A DNA stretch of 64,000 nt from Euglena gracilis (taxonomy: Eukaryota; Euglenida; Euglenophyceae; Euglenales), in contig CP154955.1 of NCBI GenBank assembly GCA_039621445.1, positions 26,343,069 to 26,407,068 on the forward strand. The letters run 5' to 3'. Within the stretch, counting starts at the first letter, position 1; every line of letters starts with the position of its first letter. Made by a program: the position numbers and the translations under genes. The notes below the pieces were generated by a model. It had not been told where the DNA came from. It saw nothing but the letters and a program-made list of their open reading frames with translations, and did not search any database. This document shows, piece after piece, positions 50,450 to 61,479 of the stretch.

Positions 50450-51438
50450 TGAATTCGCATATTTCCCCCACAACAATGTTGCCACCACATGAAATGTTTT
50501 TGGGCAGACCAGCTTGGAGGTTGGAATTACCCCCAGAACCGGTGACAAATCCAGAAACCCATTCTTGGCTTTTGACCCAGATGGAAATTCAAGAAAGAGC
50601 TTCCCTGAGATTGAAAGAATTGAGGAAAAAGGATTTTGAGAGTGCCAACAAAGGGAGGGTACCAGCAAAAATTGAAGAAGATGACTATGTTTTGGTGCAC
50701 AACAAAAGATGGCCAAACAAATCATGGCCCAAGCTTTCCCCCCCCTGGCAAGGACCTTTTCGGGTTCTCAAATCGAGGTTCAATTCAGTGCAAATTGCAA
50801 GCAGTGCATCTTTTGGAGGGGTCATTGATGTCTCTTTGGGTTTGTGCAAAAAGTGGGAGGTTGCTTTGCATGAAAAAAGCCTTTTGGAAGAAGACCCAGA
50901 CCTTTTGACCGGTGATGTGGTTGTGTGAGACCCAGTGAAGGGTGACACCCCCATGCCAGACCAGGGAGGGGATCCCCCCCTTCAGATGTCAGAAGAAGAA
51001 CAAGCACAGTTGGGTTTTTACAATGTTTACAAGATTTTGAAGCACAAGTACCAAGGGGGATGGAAATTTTTGGTTTGGTGGGAGAATTTTCCGGCAAGCA
51101 GCAGTACATGGGAGCCTGTGGCTTCCTTTGTGCAACCAGGAGGCAGAATGAATGAGGTTTTCAAGAATTATTGTGTGGATCACAATTTACAATCGATCCT
51201 ACGACAGGCGCTCAGAATGTTCTGCGACGTTTCAGAATGTGAATGGGGGTTGGCATCACAAGAGACAGCCTGGCCTCCCCCCAAATGTTTTGATTGTGCT
51301 TTCAGTCACGCGGGAAGAACGTCAAGCCCCCCAGGGGGCCTTTTGGATGGTTTTTCGGGTCAGGAAGCACCACCCGCCTCGCCATGGGTGGATTGTTGTC
51401 TAACCTTTGAAGGCTTTCAGTCACAAACCTGCCATTGA
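50416..51438 (+). CDS. Integrase C-terminus and chromodomain of Ty3 element II
   Basis: 50416-50928 has ISPTTMLPPHEMFLGRPAW and the DYVLVHNKRWPNKSW, PPWQGPFRVL part of the integrase C-terminus. After a stop the next frame (50935-51438) carries a chromodomain: YNVYKILKHKYQGGWKFLVW, then SSTWEPVASF. The remainder to 51438 is probably not part of the protein. The chromodomain places the element among chromoviruses. Confidence 0.75.
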
Positions 51439-51697
51439 TGCGAGGAGTTTCGCCCGGGTTTGTGTTACCTTTGAATGGCAAGCCAACCACGAAGCGAAGG
51501 GACCACGGTGAACGTCGGAAGTAACCTCCTTTACCTTCCTTTGTGTTGACATTTGTCGTTCTGAACCTTTTTTTGTGGACAATTCGTGTTGAACACCATT
51601 CATTCGTGCTTGAACCATAGTAAAGCCATTTTGTTTGTGGTGTGATGCCGTTTCGTCCTGTGCCTGTGGCGCCGCGTCCTCCGGCATGGGGGGCGTG
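51439..51697. other. 3' untranslated region of Ty3 element II
   Basis: Non-coding sequence between the chromodomain frame and the 3' LTR. A short purine run GGCATGGGGGGCG directly before the LTR could be the polypurine tract. Confidence 0.4.
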
Positions 51698-51889
51698 TGC
51701 GGACTATTTACTAACCGCCTGAACCGAATTTTGTATTCCTAATTCGAACCTTTCCTCCTGTGCAGGCTGCTGGCTCTGGTTATGTCTTTACATTGATTGT
51801 GTTACGTCTTTGGGGACAATTGGAATATCAAGAAAAGTTGGGAATCCGAGGATTTCAATTAAAACAAAAAGAATATTCTGAGACGTCCA
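51698..51889 (+). repeat. 3' LTR of Ty3 element II
   Basis: 192-base match to 44885-45076, followed at once by the duplicated target GTTTC (51890-51894). Confidence 0.95.
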
Positions 51890-51894
51890 GTTTC
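51890..51894. other. Target-site duplication GTTTC, right
   Basis: Matches 44880-44884; it proves insertion by integrase-type joining. Confidence 0.9.
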
Positions 51895-52250
51895 TGTCGT
51901 GTACAAAATCGGCCTTCAGTAAGGCCACTCCGCTGATATGGAACAGCCGCTTTGATGCTTTTCCTGTCGACCAACCTTTTTCAGTAGTGAACTTCAATCA
52001 GCAAGTTGGCGATGATGACGTTCTTCTCCAGGTCGTGTAGCACCCTTAGGTGCTCTAAGTTCAAGATGAACTCGGCCCATGATTGTTCGAAGAGTGGTCC
52101 TTCCTCAGTAAGCTTGGCAACGAGATTGTTCTCCACTTATATCTTGTGTTGGTAGTTGGATTGGTTGCAATCTTCACCAATTATGGATCTTGTTGGTACT
52201 TGTTGATCTCGCTTGCTTTGTTGTGTGATAGCTTTCGTTTGCAGCAGGGC
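51895..52250 (-). pseudogene. Gag-like region of DIRS element 1, part 1
   Basis: The minus frame reads EKGWSTGKASKRLFHISGVA and ALLKADFVHDRN up to the insertion site. Removing Ty3 element II and one target copy would place this directly in frame with the Gag segment at 44884. Upstream (to about 52130) it reads FILNLEHLRVLHDLEKNVII in an adjacent frame, so this half is also frameshifted. Confidence 0.55.
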
Positions 52251-52390
52251 TACGTCAGCCAAGTGCCGGAGCGAAAAGCAGTTAGGAGAAGACGCAATGC
52301 AAGTAAAACAACCAACTATAGCCGGCAAGGAAAGACAGGTCCCATCGAGCCAAAGTGTGGAGCAAGAGTGGTCTAACCTTTGGCGGCATG
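52250..52390. repeat. 5' terminal repeat of DIRS element 1
   Basis: Read on the minus strand it contains GGGACCTGTCTTTCCTTGCC and GCATTGCGTCTTCTCCT, the sequence found on the + strand at 29265-29322 and its U3/U4 equivalents, preceded by CTTGCTCCACACTTTGGCT (as at 29490). The two ends of the element are therefore inverted relative to each other, as in DIRS elements. It marks the left edge of transcription. Confidence 0.6.
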
Positions 52391-52399
52391 GGGTATTCA

Positions 52400-53000
52400 T
52401 ATCCCTCCTCTTTTAACGGTGATTCAACATAAACAGGAATCCCTTCAGGCTCTATGCGTACCCCCCCCCCCGTGCATACCACTGAGCTTGGGCCACAATT
52501 CTTTACACCCTCGCCCTCTCTCTGACTTGGACCGCTTGCCACTCCCTTGCTTGCAAGACGTATGGGGGAGGGGCCCCGTACCCTCCCTCCCCATGTCCCC
52601 GGCTCCAACCTTTGCTCACGCTGATTAGCTTGGGAGTATGCCACACGGACCCCCAGCCGGGCACACAAAGTGACGAACCATTGACTCGCGAATTCTGGAC
52701 CTTGGTCACTTGTGACCACACCAGGCACCCCAACCTCCCTCCAACCTGCGTCCATAAACAGGTGGGCCGCCCTCTCCCCGGTCACGCCTAACTTTGTCGT
52801 GGACCGTGCCACCATCCAGCCCGTCAACCGATCCACGCACAAAAGATAACAGTCGTATAGCTGTCCCAACAACTGGACACTCGGCAACGAAAAAAACATC
52901 CAAACATACACTTGCAAAAATCTGTCTGGGACCGGTGTTAGATTGGTTATATTCTTCAGGGCAAACTTTGGTGGTTCACAGGCTTTGGAAACCAAACATT
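52400..53000 (-). pseudogene. Integrase fragment of a third Ty3/gypsy element
   Basis: The frame 52282-52995 contains YLLCVDRLTGWMVARS (first Asp), VVTSDQGPEFASQW (second Asp) and AYSQANQREQR, where the catalytic Glu is replaced by Gln. The C-terminal quarter of the frame is the DIRS terminal repeat, so the frame is chimeric. No LTR or other gene of this element is recognised; 53000-53260 may hold the remains of its zinc domain. Confidence 0.65.
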
Positions 53001-53540
53001 GTCAATTGTCGGTGGACCTGATCAGCCACCGACCGAAAATCAACCACTGGCGGAAAAATGTACGTCGGGCCAACTCAGCCCGTGAACTGTCTCCCCGTCG
53101 CATGGTTCGTGGCCTCATGATCTGCCCGTACAACATGGAGTACAATGTTTAAGGGACAAAGCTTCTCCTCTCGATGCATTTTATCCCCATAAATTTTAAT
53201 CCTTTCGGCGAAGCAGGTCCAGGTGCACTTGCGAGCTCCCAGTCCGTCCCCAAACACAAGGACTGAGCATACGCTTCCCCCACCACCTGCTTTCCATCAC
53301 CGTTGCCGAGTCAGGGGTGCTCTCTCGGGAAGCTCTCATCCCGGAGGGAAACGGTCCCACATCCCCATCTGATCTCCCCCTTCTGATCTCACATCTGATC
53401 TCACACCAACCGGGATCTGAATCCTTCACCACAAACCCCTCTCGGCACCCCCCCCCGGCGGTCCGGCTCATCGGCCGAAGATCACGGTAGCGGATGCCCT
53501 CATGACTCCTCCTGGGGTGACTTTCTTGCCACAACCCTTT
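53001..53540. other. No clear gene
   Basis: Frames are short and without motifs. 53365-53405 contains CTGATCTC repeated three times. The stretch separates the integrase fragment from DIRS element 3. Confidence 0.4.
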
Positions 53541-54540
53541 TCACATGTGAAGGCAACGTGGCACTTTGCCATTGTGAGGTCTGATTGTGCATTGAAATAA
53601 AGGGTCCAGGGCACCCTCCAAAGCACGTTGGGCAGCAAGTCGTTGATAATGGGCTGTAAGAGCCTCCACCCCCTTCAACTGGCCAATCTCACAAACTTCT
53701 CGGGCAGAAATGCCCATTTTTTTGAGTAAACCGACTCCTGCACCTCTGGTGGTGTGTGACCCCACACCTGGGGGGTGTACCCCATTTTAGGATAAATTTT
53801 TTAGTTATTGAAGCAGTGGTGTCAGCACTTATGGCTCCAAAGGGTGGTTTAGTGAGATTAGAATGGGACCCCCAGGCTTTACGTGAAATCGGTTGCAGCC
53901 ACAGAAGCCATTATTAAATGAAAGGGACTTATCTGTGGGCAATTGAGAATTGAAACAACTCTTTCCCATTTATGGAATTTCTGGCCTTTACACTTAATTT
54001 TTATGTAAGGCGCCATTCTCAACACACTGGTTGTTCGTTTGATTCTCTCCAGATCACAAGATTGATATAGACAAATAATTGTGGAGCAAAAATCAGCTTT
54101 GTGCGCAACGTGCATATATCAGAGGGAAAAGGGGCTTGGGCCAGCCCCAGGAGGATTGGGAGGGGATCCAAAAAAGCTCCATATTTTCCCAGATTGTAAT
54201 TGCAACGCCTCATGTAAGAGGAGGGGCTAATATGGTGTGGAATCTCAAACCACCAACCCAGGAATTAAAAGTATGGCAGTGTAGACATTACGTGCCTGGT
54301 GGCCCCTTCTTTGGCCCCTTCCTTCGTGATTTGCTCAGGGAAACCTTGGAGGGGAAACAAACTCAGGTTCAGACCATCAACAGCTTTCTGGGAAGAAACC
54401 CCAGTTTAAAGCGTTATCAGAGTTCCTTTTCATTATTATGGGTACTTTTGGACAAAACGGGGACACCTCCCCCTGATGCCACAACTGACCAAGTGGCGGA
54501 CGCTTTAGTACAGTTGTTTCAGTTTTCCAAGGCCCTGCTG
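53541..54540 (-). pseudogene. Tyrosine recombinase of DIRS element 3
   Basis: Minus-strand pieces: VADALVQLFQFSKAL, GKYGAFLDPLPILLGLAQAP, CDLERIKRTTSVLRM, then GSHTTRGAGVGLLKKMGI (H-x-x-R), EVCEIGQLKGVEALTAHYQRLAAQRA (catalytic Tyr in AHYQRL). The pieces lie in several frames. The same protein is seen in DIRS element 5 (56050-57237), of the same subfamily. Confidence 0.65.
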
Positions 54541-55990
54541 TAGTTGGTGAACATGCCAGTGTAGGGGGTGATTTTAAGGCAGGGGGTCCCTGGAACTTTT
54601 ATATTTAGTAATTGGTGCCAGCACACTGCTGAATCCCAAAGGGGGTGACCATAAAAACTCTGGTCTTTGGAAACAGCCTCAATCACAGAAGAAAGTTTTG
54701 AATTACTGACCAGGGGGGGCTTGTCATATAAATCTCCCAGGTTTTCCAGGGGGCATTGCTTGGAAATCTTAATTTTGAAAATTTGCAAAAAAAAAACCCG
54801 CTTTTTGATTAGGCCTCCCAAAGATGTGAAATAAGTTAACCTAGATTGGATTTGGGTACGTCTCTGACACAGCACCAGTCGGGAACATGCCCACAACGTC
54901 GGACTGCCAAACTCTGATTGGGCAGCCATGGTAGACAGGATACGCTCCTGACGAGGGTACATTTACCACGGTGGCACAAAGGGGGTCGGGGCTGCTTGGA
55001 GCTGGTGGCGGTGGGGGATGATTGGCTGTACGTGGCTGATGGTGAAGAAAGGCTATGGTGAAGAAGGGCTGGAGAATGAGGTGTGGTAGGGCATCACTGT
55101 AAGTAGTATTCAAACGCTGGAGTGCTGAAGGCATGATTTTCATACTCTGGAGGATAGAGGGCAAACAAAACTGAGTCGTTGGCCATGGCAGACTGTGCAG
55201 GGGGGGGGGGACTAAGAGGCTCGCAGCGTATTCTGGTGGGCTTCAGTGCTGAAGTGAACACAATGGCTTTGATGGATAATGAGGCCATTATTGCTCTTAG
55301 GGTTGGTGGCGCAGGAATGACTCACTGGGCTGCGTAGCCATGTGCGTCATTGGCACTGGGTGGGGGGGCATTGTAGTGCATCCACTGCTGAAGCCTCCCA
55401 ATGAGGCCACCTGGCCACAAAAGTGGGCAGATTTTTGTTTCCCGAGAAGCAAATAAATCTGTTTTTGGTTGAATGAAAATTTTGAAGTGCTGTTGAAGCC
55501 AGTGTAAAAGTAGAGGGTCTAGTGAGTAATCCCCCCTTTCCATTTTCCATCTGCTGATGGGGTCTGCTAGGCATTCGTTTGAAGGTACCCATTTGACTTG
55601 AAGGTTTATGTTTTGCTCCATGCACCATTTCAAAAATGGTCACAGGATTTTGTTGAAGTGGTCTTTTCTGCCCCCCCCCCCTTTTGTCAGCTGAAAGAAA
55701 ATTGCCTGATTATTCATTGATAGTGACACAGTTTCTCCTGGCTTAAACGTTTCACTGTGTTTACTGCTGCATGCAATTCTTTGACACTTATATTCAAAAA
55801 AGAGTCGTGTCTCCAAACCCTTGCACAGTATTTACAGTATGGATGTCCAGACCAACCCACTTGTGAGCCCGACCCACCAGCTGCAAAAAATGTCTTCAAT
55901 AGCCGTCGATCAGAATAGTACTCCCTCGAGGCAAGTCGACAACAGAGGAAGGGACACCGAAGGCGAAGCACAAAGAAAATGTGAGGCAAT
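54541..55990 (-). pseudogene. RNase H and methyltransferase-like region of DIRS element 3
   Basis: SFLNISVKELHAAVNTVKRL (RNase H), MKWCMEQNINLQVKWVPSNE, DPISRWKMERGDYSLDPLLL, TDLFASRETKI, WPHWEASAVDALQCPP, then after an insertion QCPLENLGDLYDKPP. The last motif is the methyltransferase-like NPP site with D-K replacing N. The region is broken by an inserted sequence (54759-55363) and by frame changes. Confidence 0.65.
54759..55363. mobile_element. 605-bp insertion of unknown type with 10-bp flanking duplication
   Basis: GGGGGCATTG occurs at 54749-54758 and 55364-55373. In the related DIRS element 5 this site is present once (GGGGCATTG near 57487) without the insert. Ends show no terminal inverted repeat. 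Frames inside are short; the TCAGTGCTGAAG words suggest no known family. A non-autonomous transposon with a 9-10 bp target duplication is the simplest reading. Confidence 0.5.
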
Positions 55991-56290
55991 GCCTTGCTTG
56001 CCGGCTGTTTGTTGTGATTGTTTTGGTGCGCTGTGGTAGGAGTCCATGCTTAGTGCGGCCTCGCCGGAGTTGGCTGCATTGTCTCCGACGTGGCGGCCAT
56101 GGCGCTGTCAGTTTCCCTTGGGGGTCCCCCCCATCTGCACCCCCCCCCCCCTGGCCCCCATCTTCTGCCCGAGGGTGTTTGAAAAGAAAATTTTTTATGT
56201 AGGAGGGGGGCGGTCGGGCTCACAAGGTTTTTGTGCTTCGTACTCGGTGTCCCTTCCTCCATTGTTGGCTTGCCTCGAGGGAGTACGAGA
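55917..56290. repeat. Inverted-repeat stem-loop at the DIRS element 3/5 boundary
   Basis: About 55917-55975 and 56232-56290 are inverted copies, with CTCCCTCGAGGCAAG and GAGGAAGGGACACCGA conserved. The 256 bases between them have the GC-rich loop character seen in the other DIRS families here. It marks the 3' end structure of DIRS element 5. Confidence 0.6.
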
Positions 56291-57240
56291 CACCTCGGGC
56301 TCCGCACTTTGCCATTTGGAGGCCAGATTGCGCACCGAAAAAGGGTGGCCAGGGCACCCTCCAAAGCACGTTGGGCACCAAGTCTTTGATAGTGGGCTGT
56401 GAAAGCCACTTCTATTGACTTTCACCCCCTTCCATTGACCAATTTCACAAACTTCTTTGGGCACAAAGGCCCAGTTTTTTGAGTAAACCAACTCCTGCAC
56501 CTCTGGTGGAGTGGGGTCCCAAGGGGTACCCAAACCTGGTGGGTACCCCTTGTTGGGCAAAAAATTCTTTGGTGATAGAGGCAATGGTGTTTGCCTTAAT
56601 GGCTTTATAGGTGGTTTTCGACGTAATTAAAAGGAGGCCCCCAGGCTTCATAAAGAAGCGTGTTGCTGCCACATAAGACATCATCAAATGAAAGAGACTG
56701 ATTTGGGGGCACTGGGGGATGGATACAACTCTCCCCCACTTATGAAGTTTTTGACCTTTACGTTTGATTTTGGTGTATGGTGTCTCTACCCCAACACATT
56801 GGTGGTTCTTTGTTCCTGTTCCAAGTCATAACTTTTGCATAAACAGATGATTCGTGAACAGAAAATTAGTTTGTGTGTGCAATGTACGTATATCAGAGGG
56901 CACGGGGGACTGTGCCCACCCCAGGAGGAGTGTGAGGTGGTTCCAAGAATGCACCGTATTTCTCCAATTTTTGGTTACAAAGACGTTTATAAGGTGCAAA
57001 CATGGCATGGAACCTCAGGCAACCAAGGCCATGGATCAAAATCACATCACCGTATGCATTGCGTGATTCTGCATTTGAAAATTGAAACAGTTGAATTAAA
57101 GCATCAACCACTCGGTCAGTGGTGACTTCAGAGGGTGTAACCTCTTTTTGTCCAAAATGACCCATAAAAGCGTTAAGGCGCTTTGATAACGCTTTAAAGT
57201 CGTTAATGGTTGTATTTTCTATTTGTTTCCCCTCCACAAT
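56050..57240 (-). pseudogene. Tyrosine recombinase of DIRS element 5
   Basis: Pieces in several frames: DFKALSKRLNAFMGHFG, DRVVDALIQLFQFSN, CNQKLEKYGAFLEPPHT, then GPHSTRGAGVGLLKKLGL (H-x-x-R), EVCEIGQWKGVK and FTAHYQRLGAQRALEGAL with the catalytic Tyr. Not translatable as one protein. Confidence 0.65.
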
Positions 57241-57329
57241 TTGCAGAACAAATCATGCAAAACAGGGGGCACCTGGGGGTGGCATTTTTTTACCCCCTGC
57301 AATTGGTGAACATACCCTTGTAAGGGGTG

Positions 57330-58270
57330 ATTTTCATGCAGGGGGTCCCCGGTACTTTCGTTTTGGGTAACTGGGACCACCATGTGGCTCAATCCCAGTA
57401 ACCTGTGGAAACATTTTTAAACTCGTGAGAAAATTTTGAATTACAGACCAGGGGGGTTTTGCATAAAGATCCCCCATGTTGTGCAAGGGGCATTGTAAAG
57501 CAATCACTCCTGTGGCTTCCCAGTGGGGCCGCCTGGCCACATATTGTGGCCGTTTTTTGTTGGCTGGTGAGGCAAAAAGGTCTGTTTTTAGGCCTGTGAA
57601 ACTTTTGAGCTGCTGCCTCAGCCATTGGAAAAGTTGGGGGTCCAGGGAATAATCCCCCTGTTCATTTCCCACCTGCTTATGGGGTCTTCTAGGCGTTCCT
57701 TTATGGGGTTGCCAGGCGTTTCTTTGAGGAGACCCACTTCACTTGCAGGTTTATGTTGTGTTCCATGCACCAGTTGAAAAAGGGTTTTAGCATGGAAATG
57801 AAGGCTTTTGTGCCCCCCTCCTTTTTTAAGTAATAGTAAAATACTTGATTGTCCACTGACAGGGACACAGTTTCTCCTGGCTGGCTTAAGCTTTGTACTG
57901 TGCTTATTGCTGCACATAATCCTTTGACATTTATGTGCAAAATTGAGTTTTCCCGCCATAATTCCTGCACAATTTTGCCTGTTCGAATGTCCAGCCCCCC
58001 CCCAGGCATGGGGTGCTGCTGTCGGAGTGCATCTCCCTGGTTGCACTTTGGGGGAAAGGTATACCCCCCCCAGTTGTCCAGCAGAATCTTTTTTCCTTTA
58101 AATTGGTCCTTTACTCTTTGATAAATGGGGTGTTTTGAGTCCCAGGGGGCTGTGAAATTTTCCTCCAAAAGTTTTGCCAGGGCATCTGTAAAGACTCTCA
58201 GAAAGGCCATGTCCATTAGATTGCGTTTTATTTGGCATAAAATGGCAGACAGTTGCCTTTTTGACACTCA
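57330..58270 (-). pseudogene. RNase H and methyltransferase-like region of DIRS element 5
   Basis: 57701-58267 has QLSAILCQIKRNLMDMAFLR (RT-RNase H connection), WRENSILHINVKGLCAAIST and VSLSVDNQVFYYYLKKEGG. 57334-57672 has GDYSLDPQLFQWLRQQL, TDLFASPANKKRPQYVARR and LYAKPPWSVIQ. The order is that of DIRS Pol. A frame break lies at about 57700, with a short imperfect duplication (GGCGTTCCTTTATGGGGTTGCCAGGCGTT). Confidence 0.65.
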
Positions 58271-58329
58271 ATCTTTTTTCACCATTTTCCCATCTCCTTT
58301 TTTATTGTTTTTATTTTCTATGGGGGCAC

Positions 58330-58830
58330 CTACAATTTTCCCTCTTGGAAGTTTAGTTGAGATCCAAGATGATTTACGACTTGGGTGGTGGACTTTTTAC
58401 ATTTATTTTGAAACCTGATTTGATTAAATCCCTGACCACTGTGTTCAGGTGATTTTGTGAGATGTTCTGTGTTGGGACCACCAGCAAAATGTCTTCCAGG
58501 TAAACAAATACCTGGATGCCCCTTTTCCTGCACAGCTGTTCGAATGTTTTCATTACTGACATGAAAGTTTGGGGCATCACGTTCAGGTCAAAACAGCCTG
58601 CCTTGAATTACGAGGTCTGCCCCCCCACCTGATGTCTTAGAAATGGCCTTAGGGCCTGGCTCACTTGGATGTGGAAGTAAGCGTCTTTTAGGTCTATTTT
58701 TGCTGTCCAGTGGCCTTTTTCAACAGCGGAAAAATGTTGTGGATGTGGTCAAGCTTGACAGGTTTCACTTGGAACCTCTGATTCAATTCCACGCGGTTTA
58801 CCGCGTGTTGACCGCATCTCCAAGGTCACA
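58330..58830 (-). pseudogene. Reverse transcriptase of DIRS element 5
   Basis: In scattered frames: NRVELNQRFQVKPVKLDHI, HWTAKIDLKDAYFHIQVSQ, then QTFMSVMKTFEQLCRKRGIQ and the active site VYLEDILLVV (YLDD changed to YLED). No Gag is recognised in 58831-59190. Confidence 0.6.
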
Positions 58831-59192
58831 AGCTGCTACGGCCACTGTTCTGGGACGTCCCCGGCTATATAATTCCAATTTCTTCTCCTCTTGCTCATCG
58901 AAGTCGAAATTGAAATTTTATATTTGACTTCTGAATTGGTATTCGGTCTGGTTCCCGTTCTTCAGGACGTTGAATTGGTATTGACTTCTTTTCTCGGTTC
59001 TTCTTCGTTCGTAAACTCTTGTCCCTTCTTCTGGGTTTCGAAGGGCAAGTTAGGAATCAGCCAACTCCAGCGAAAAAGGCACTAAGCAGGCTCCTAACCC
59101 AGCGCACTAGAGCAATCGCAACAAACGGCCGGCGAGCAAGGCACGGCCTCACAATGCAAAGTGCAGAGCCCGAGTTGCGAATTGGGGCAGAG

Positions 59193-59495
59193 ATGCACTC
59201 CGGGGACCTTTAGGGAACCAGGAGGAAATGACCAGGAGGGGGAAGCACAAGGGCAGGGTGAGATCCTGTTTGTTTGTGCCGGCTGTTTGTTCATGGTGTG
59301 TTCTTTGGCGCGGTGCTTCTTACTGCTTGTTTCTTGCCGGACGTGGCGGTCGTGCTCCCACTCCCGGCGTCTGGTGCGGCTTTTTGCACTCAAATCGTTT
59401 TTTCCCCTCGGGTGGGCGGGGGGCTGACCCTGTCCTTGTGCTTCGCCCCCCTGGTCATTTACTCGTGGTTTCCTAAAGCTCCCCGGAGTGCATGA
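59193..59495. repeat. Inverted-repeat stem-loop at DIRS element 6 3' end
   Basis: 59193-59255 and 59433-59495 are inverted copies (GCACTCCGGGGA, TTTAGG(G/A)AACCA, AAATGACCAGG conserved), separated by about 177 bases. The central part CCGGCTGTTTGTT, GGCGCGGTG resembles that of the element 5 loop. Confidence 0.65.
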
Positions 59496-60253
59496 CCACT
59501 CGAGTTTCGCACTTCGGTTGGGTGAGATTTTGCGCACCAGATTTTCGATCTTTTCTGCCGCCTTTTTGGGGGCGTTGATGTGCAAATAACGGCATGTAGA
59601 ACTTTTGGCTTCTTTCCACTTGCCAATTTGGCACACTTCCTCTGAATCCAAGCCCAAAAACTTGAAGAAAGAGGCACCTGCGCCACTTGTGCTGTGTGCC
59701 CCATACAGGGCAGGGACCACCTGGTGATACAAAAAAACGTTTGGTGAGTCCACTGAAGGAATTTGGCTTCAAAGCGTTAAAGGGGGGCTGAAGTGAAAGG
59801 AAAAACGGTCCCCCGTTTTTGTCCATGTGAGCTGTACGCTTAACATACTCCACCAGTAAATGTACGGGACTGATGTGCACTTGTTAATTCAGAGAGGACA
59901 AGTGCTCCCACTCATGGAGTTTCCAACCCTTTCTCCTGACTTTTATAAGAAAAAAAATCATGAAGTGTGGAGCAGGTTCTAAGGAGAGAAGCGAAATCCC
60001 CACCTCGAAATAAGGAGAAAAAACACAGCATCACAATGAGACGTAACCGCAGTTCAGGTAACGGCAAAGTATGTGGGGGGGCATCATCAGCAGCCAGTCT
60101 TTGCGCAACTTGGGTGGCATCCCAAAAATCAGCATACTTTTGCACAGATGATGACCATTTTTTCCTCAGACGTTGTAAAATCTGCTCAAACCTCAGTCCC
60201 GAGCATCCTGGGATTGACAGACAAGCACTGTAAGCGTTTCTGTCTTGTGACAC
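59473..60253 (-). pseudogene. Tyrosine recombinase of DIRS element 6
   Basis: The first Arg is in LRLRLIVMLCFFSLFRGGDF (59912-60253). The second motif appears as AHSTSGAGASFFKFLGLD, with the Arg of H-x-x-R changed to Ser. The Tyr is in TCRYLHINAP. Two frame changes and the missing Arg make it inactive. 59094-59753 continues past the Tyr into the stem-loop. Confidence 0.65.
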
Positions 60254-61451
60254 TCAAAATTGAAACAATCTTTGGATGCCCTGTACAATGTCTAGTGGGG
60301 TGGCTGAGGGGGGGTGCAAACACTTGTCTTTCATGACAGCATACAAAAGCTGAAAGGAGGAGTTGTAACGATCCAGAACATTTCAGTTGTTGGAAATAAA
60401 GTGCAATGCTGGAAGAGTGGACCTGTTGTTGTTCCAACTTCGCCCTGATAACACTGTGCAGGCTAGGGGCCATCTTGGCCTGGGAATGCAGTGTTGCAAA
60501 CAGTTGAAGAACATTCCCTCTTGGGGTGGTATGACCAGGCATTTGGTGTGTTTTACCATCATTTTGATTAACAGGGGCCACCGTGGTGCTGAAGCCCAAA
60601 AGGGTCAAATGAAAAGGCAAACGATCTGAGGATTTTCTCTCTGTTTGTGTAATCAGTTTGGAATAATCTTCCAGGTGGGTTTTCCCCAGACACGAGAAAG
60701 GTATTGCAGGGGGCATTTCAGGGCACCCACTCTGATGGTGGGGCCATCGGCAAATTAAGTTTGGGGATTTGAAATTCTCTGGACTGGCAAAGTAGTCCAC
60801 AGCTAGCTGAACGTCTTTTTTGAAGTGGCAGATAATCTTTTGGAAAAGTTGATGATTTAGGGTGGAATCCCCAGGGTCATGCACCCACCTGGACAAGCTG
60901 TCTGGCTGCATTTGCTGGCTGGGCACCCGCTGAACCCTAATTTGAACTCGATGCTGCACTGCCCATAGGAAAAGGGGACGAATAATTTCGTTCAGCGCCT
61001 GAACCATCCCCCCTTGTTTCCTGAGTTAGCTTGCACCTGATTGTGTACCTGAACGACCACTGTTTCCCGTGGATTTGTTCAGGACAAAGTAGTGTCCTTT
61101 GCAGCTGAGAGCTCCTTTAAATTTATGTGCCATCCTTGATTGCTTCTCCAAAAATTGTGCAGTTTTGGCCAAGAATTTAGATACAGGCCCCCCCAGCCCT
61201 GTGTGGAACTGTCTGAACACAAAACTCTGTTGGGATTCACCAAAAAGGGTATTCCATGGGTTTCTGCCAGAAGAGGTTTTAGAGAGAAAATTTGATCTTT
61301 TACTGACTGAGGAATGGGTACCTGACGATCCCAGCTGTGGTTTTGATGCAAGTCCACAAACTCCTTTAATGTATTGGTGAATGCTCTTAAAAAGGGCAGA
61401 GGGGTGAGATTGGAACGAATTTGACCCAGAATTGCAGCCATTTTTCGACAC
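60186..61451 (-). pseudogene. RNase H and methyltransferase-like region of DIRS element 6
   Basis: VLCSDSSTQGWGGLYLNS and GWHINLKELSAAKDTT (RNase H, 61079-61250). ALNEIIRPLFLWAVQHRVQ, DSLSRWVHDPGDSTLN, AVDYFASPENFKSPNLICRW (60186-61007). The NPP motif is not recognisable (FSCLGKTHLEDY at its place). The protein tail HSVIRAKLEQQQVHSSSI matches the linker to recombinase in the other elements. Confidence 0.6.
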
Positions 61452-61479
61452 GTTAGATGACTTGCAACCAAAACTTTTC

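Larger units (their letters stand above)
44885..51889 (+). mobile_element. Ty3/gypsy chromovirus II, full length (7005 bp)
   Basis: Two 192-base LTRs, five-base target duplication GTTTC, and on the + strand Gag, zinc knuckle, protease, methyltransferase-like module, RT, RNase H, integrase and chromodomain. Nearly identical LTRs indicate fairly recent insertion, though the genes carry an early stop and several homopolymer frameshifts. It lies inside the Gag frame of DIRS element 1, on the opposite strand. The sequence after the 5' LTR is not a TGG-type primer site, so the primer is unknown. Confidence 0.93.
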
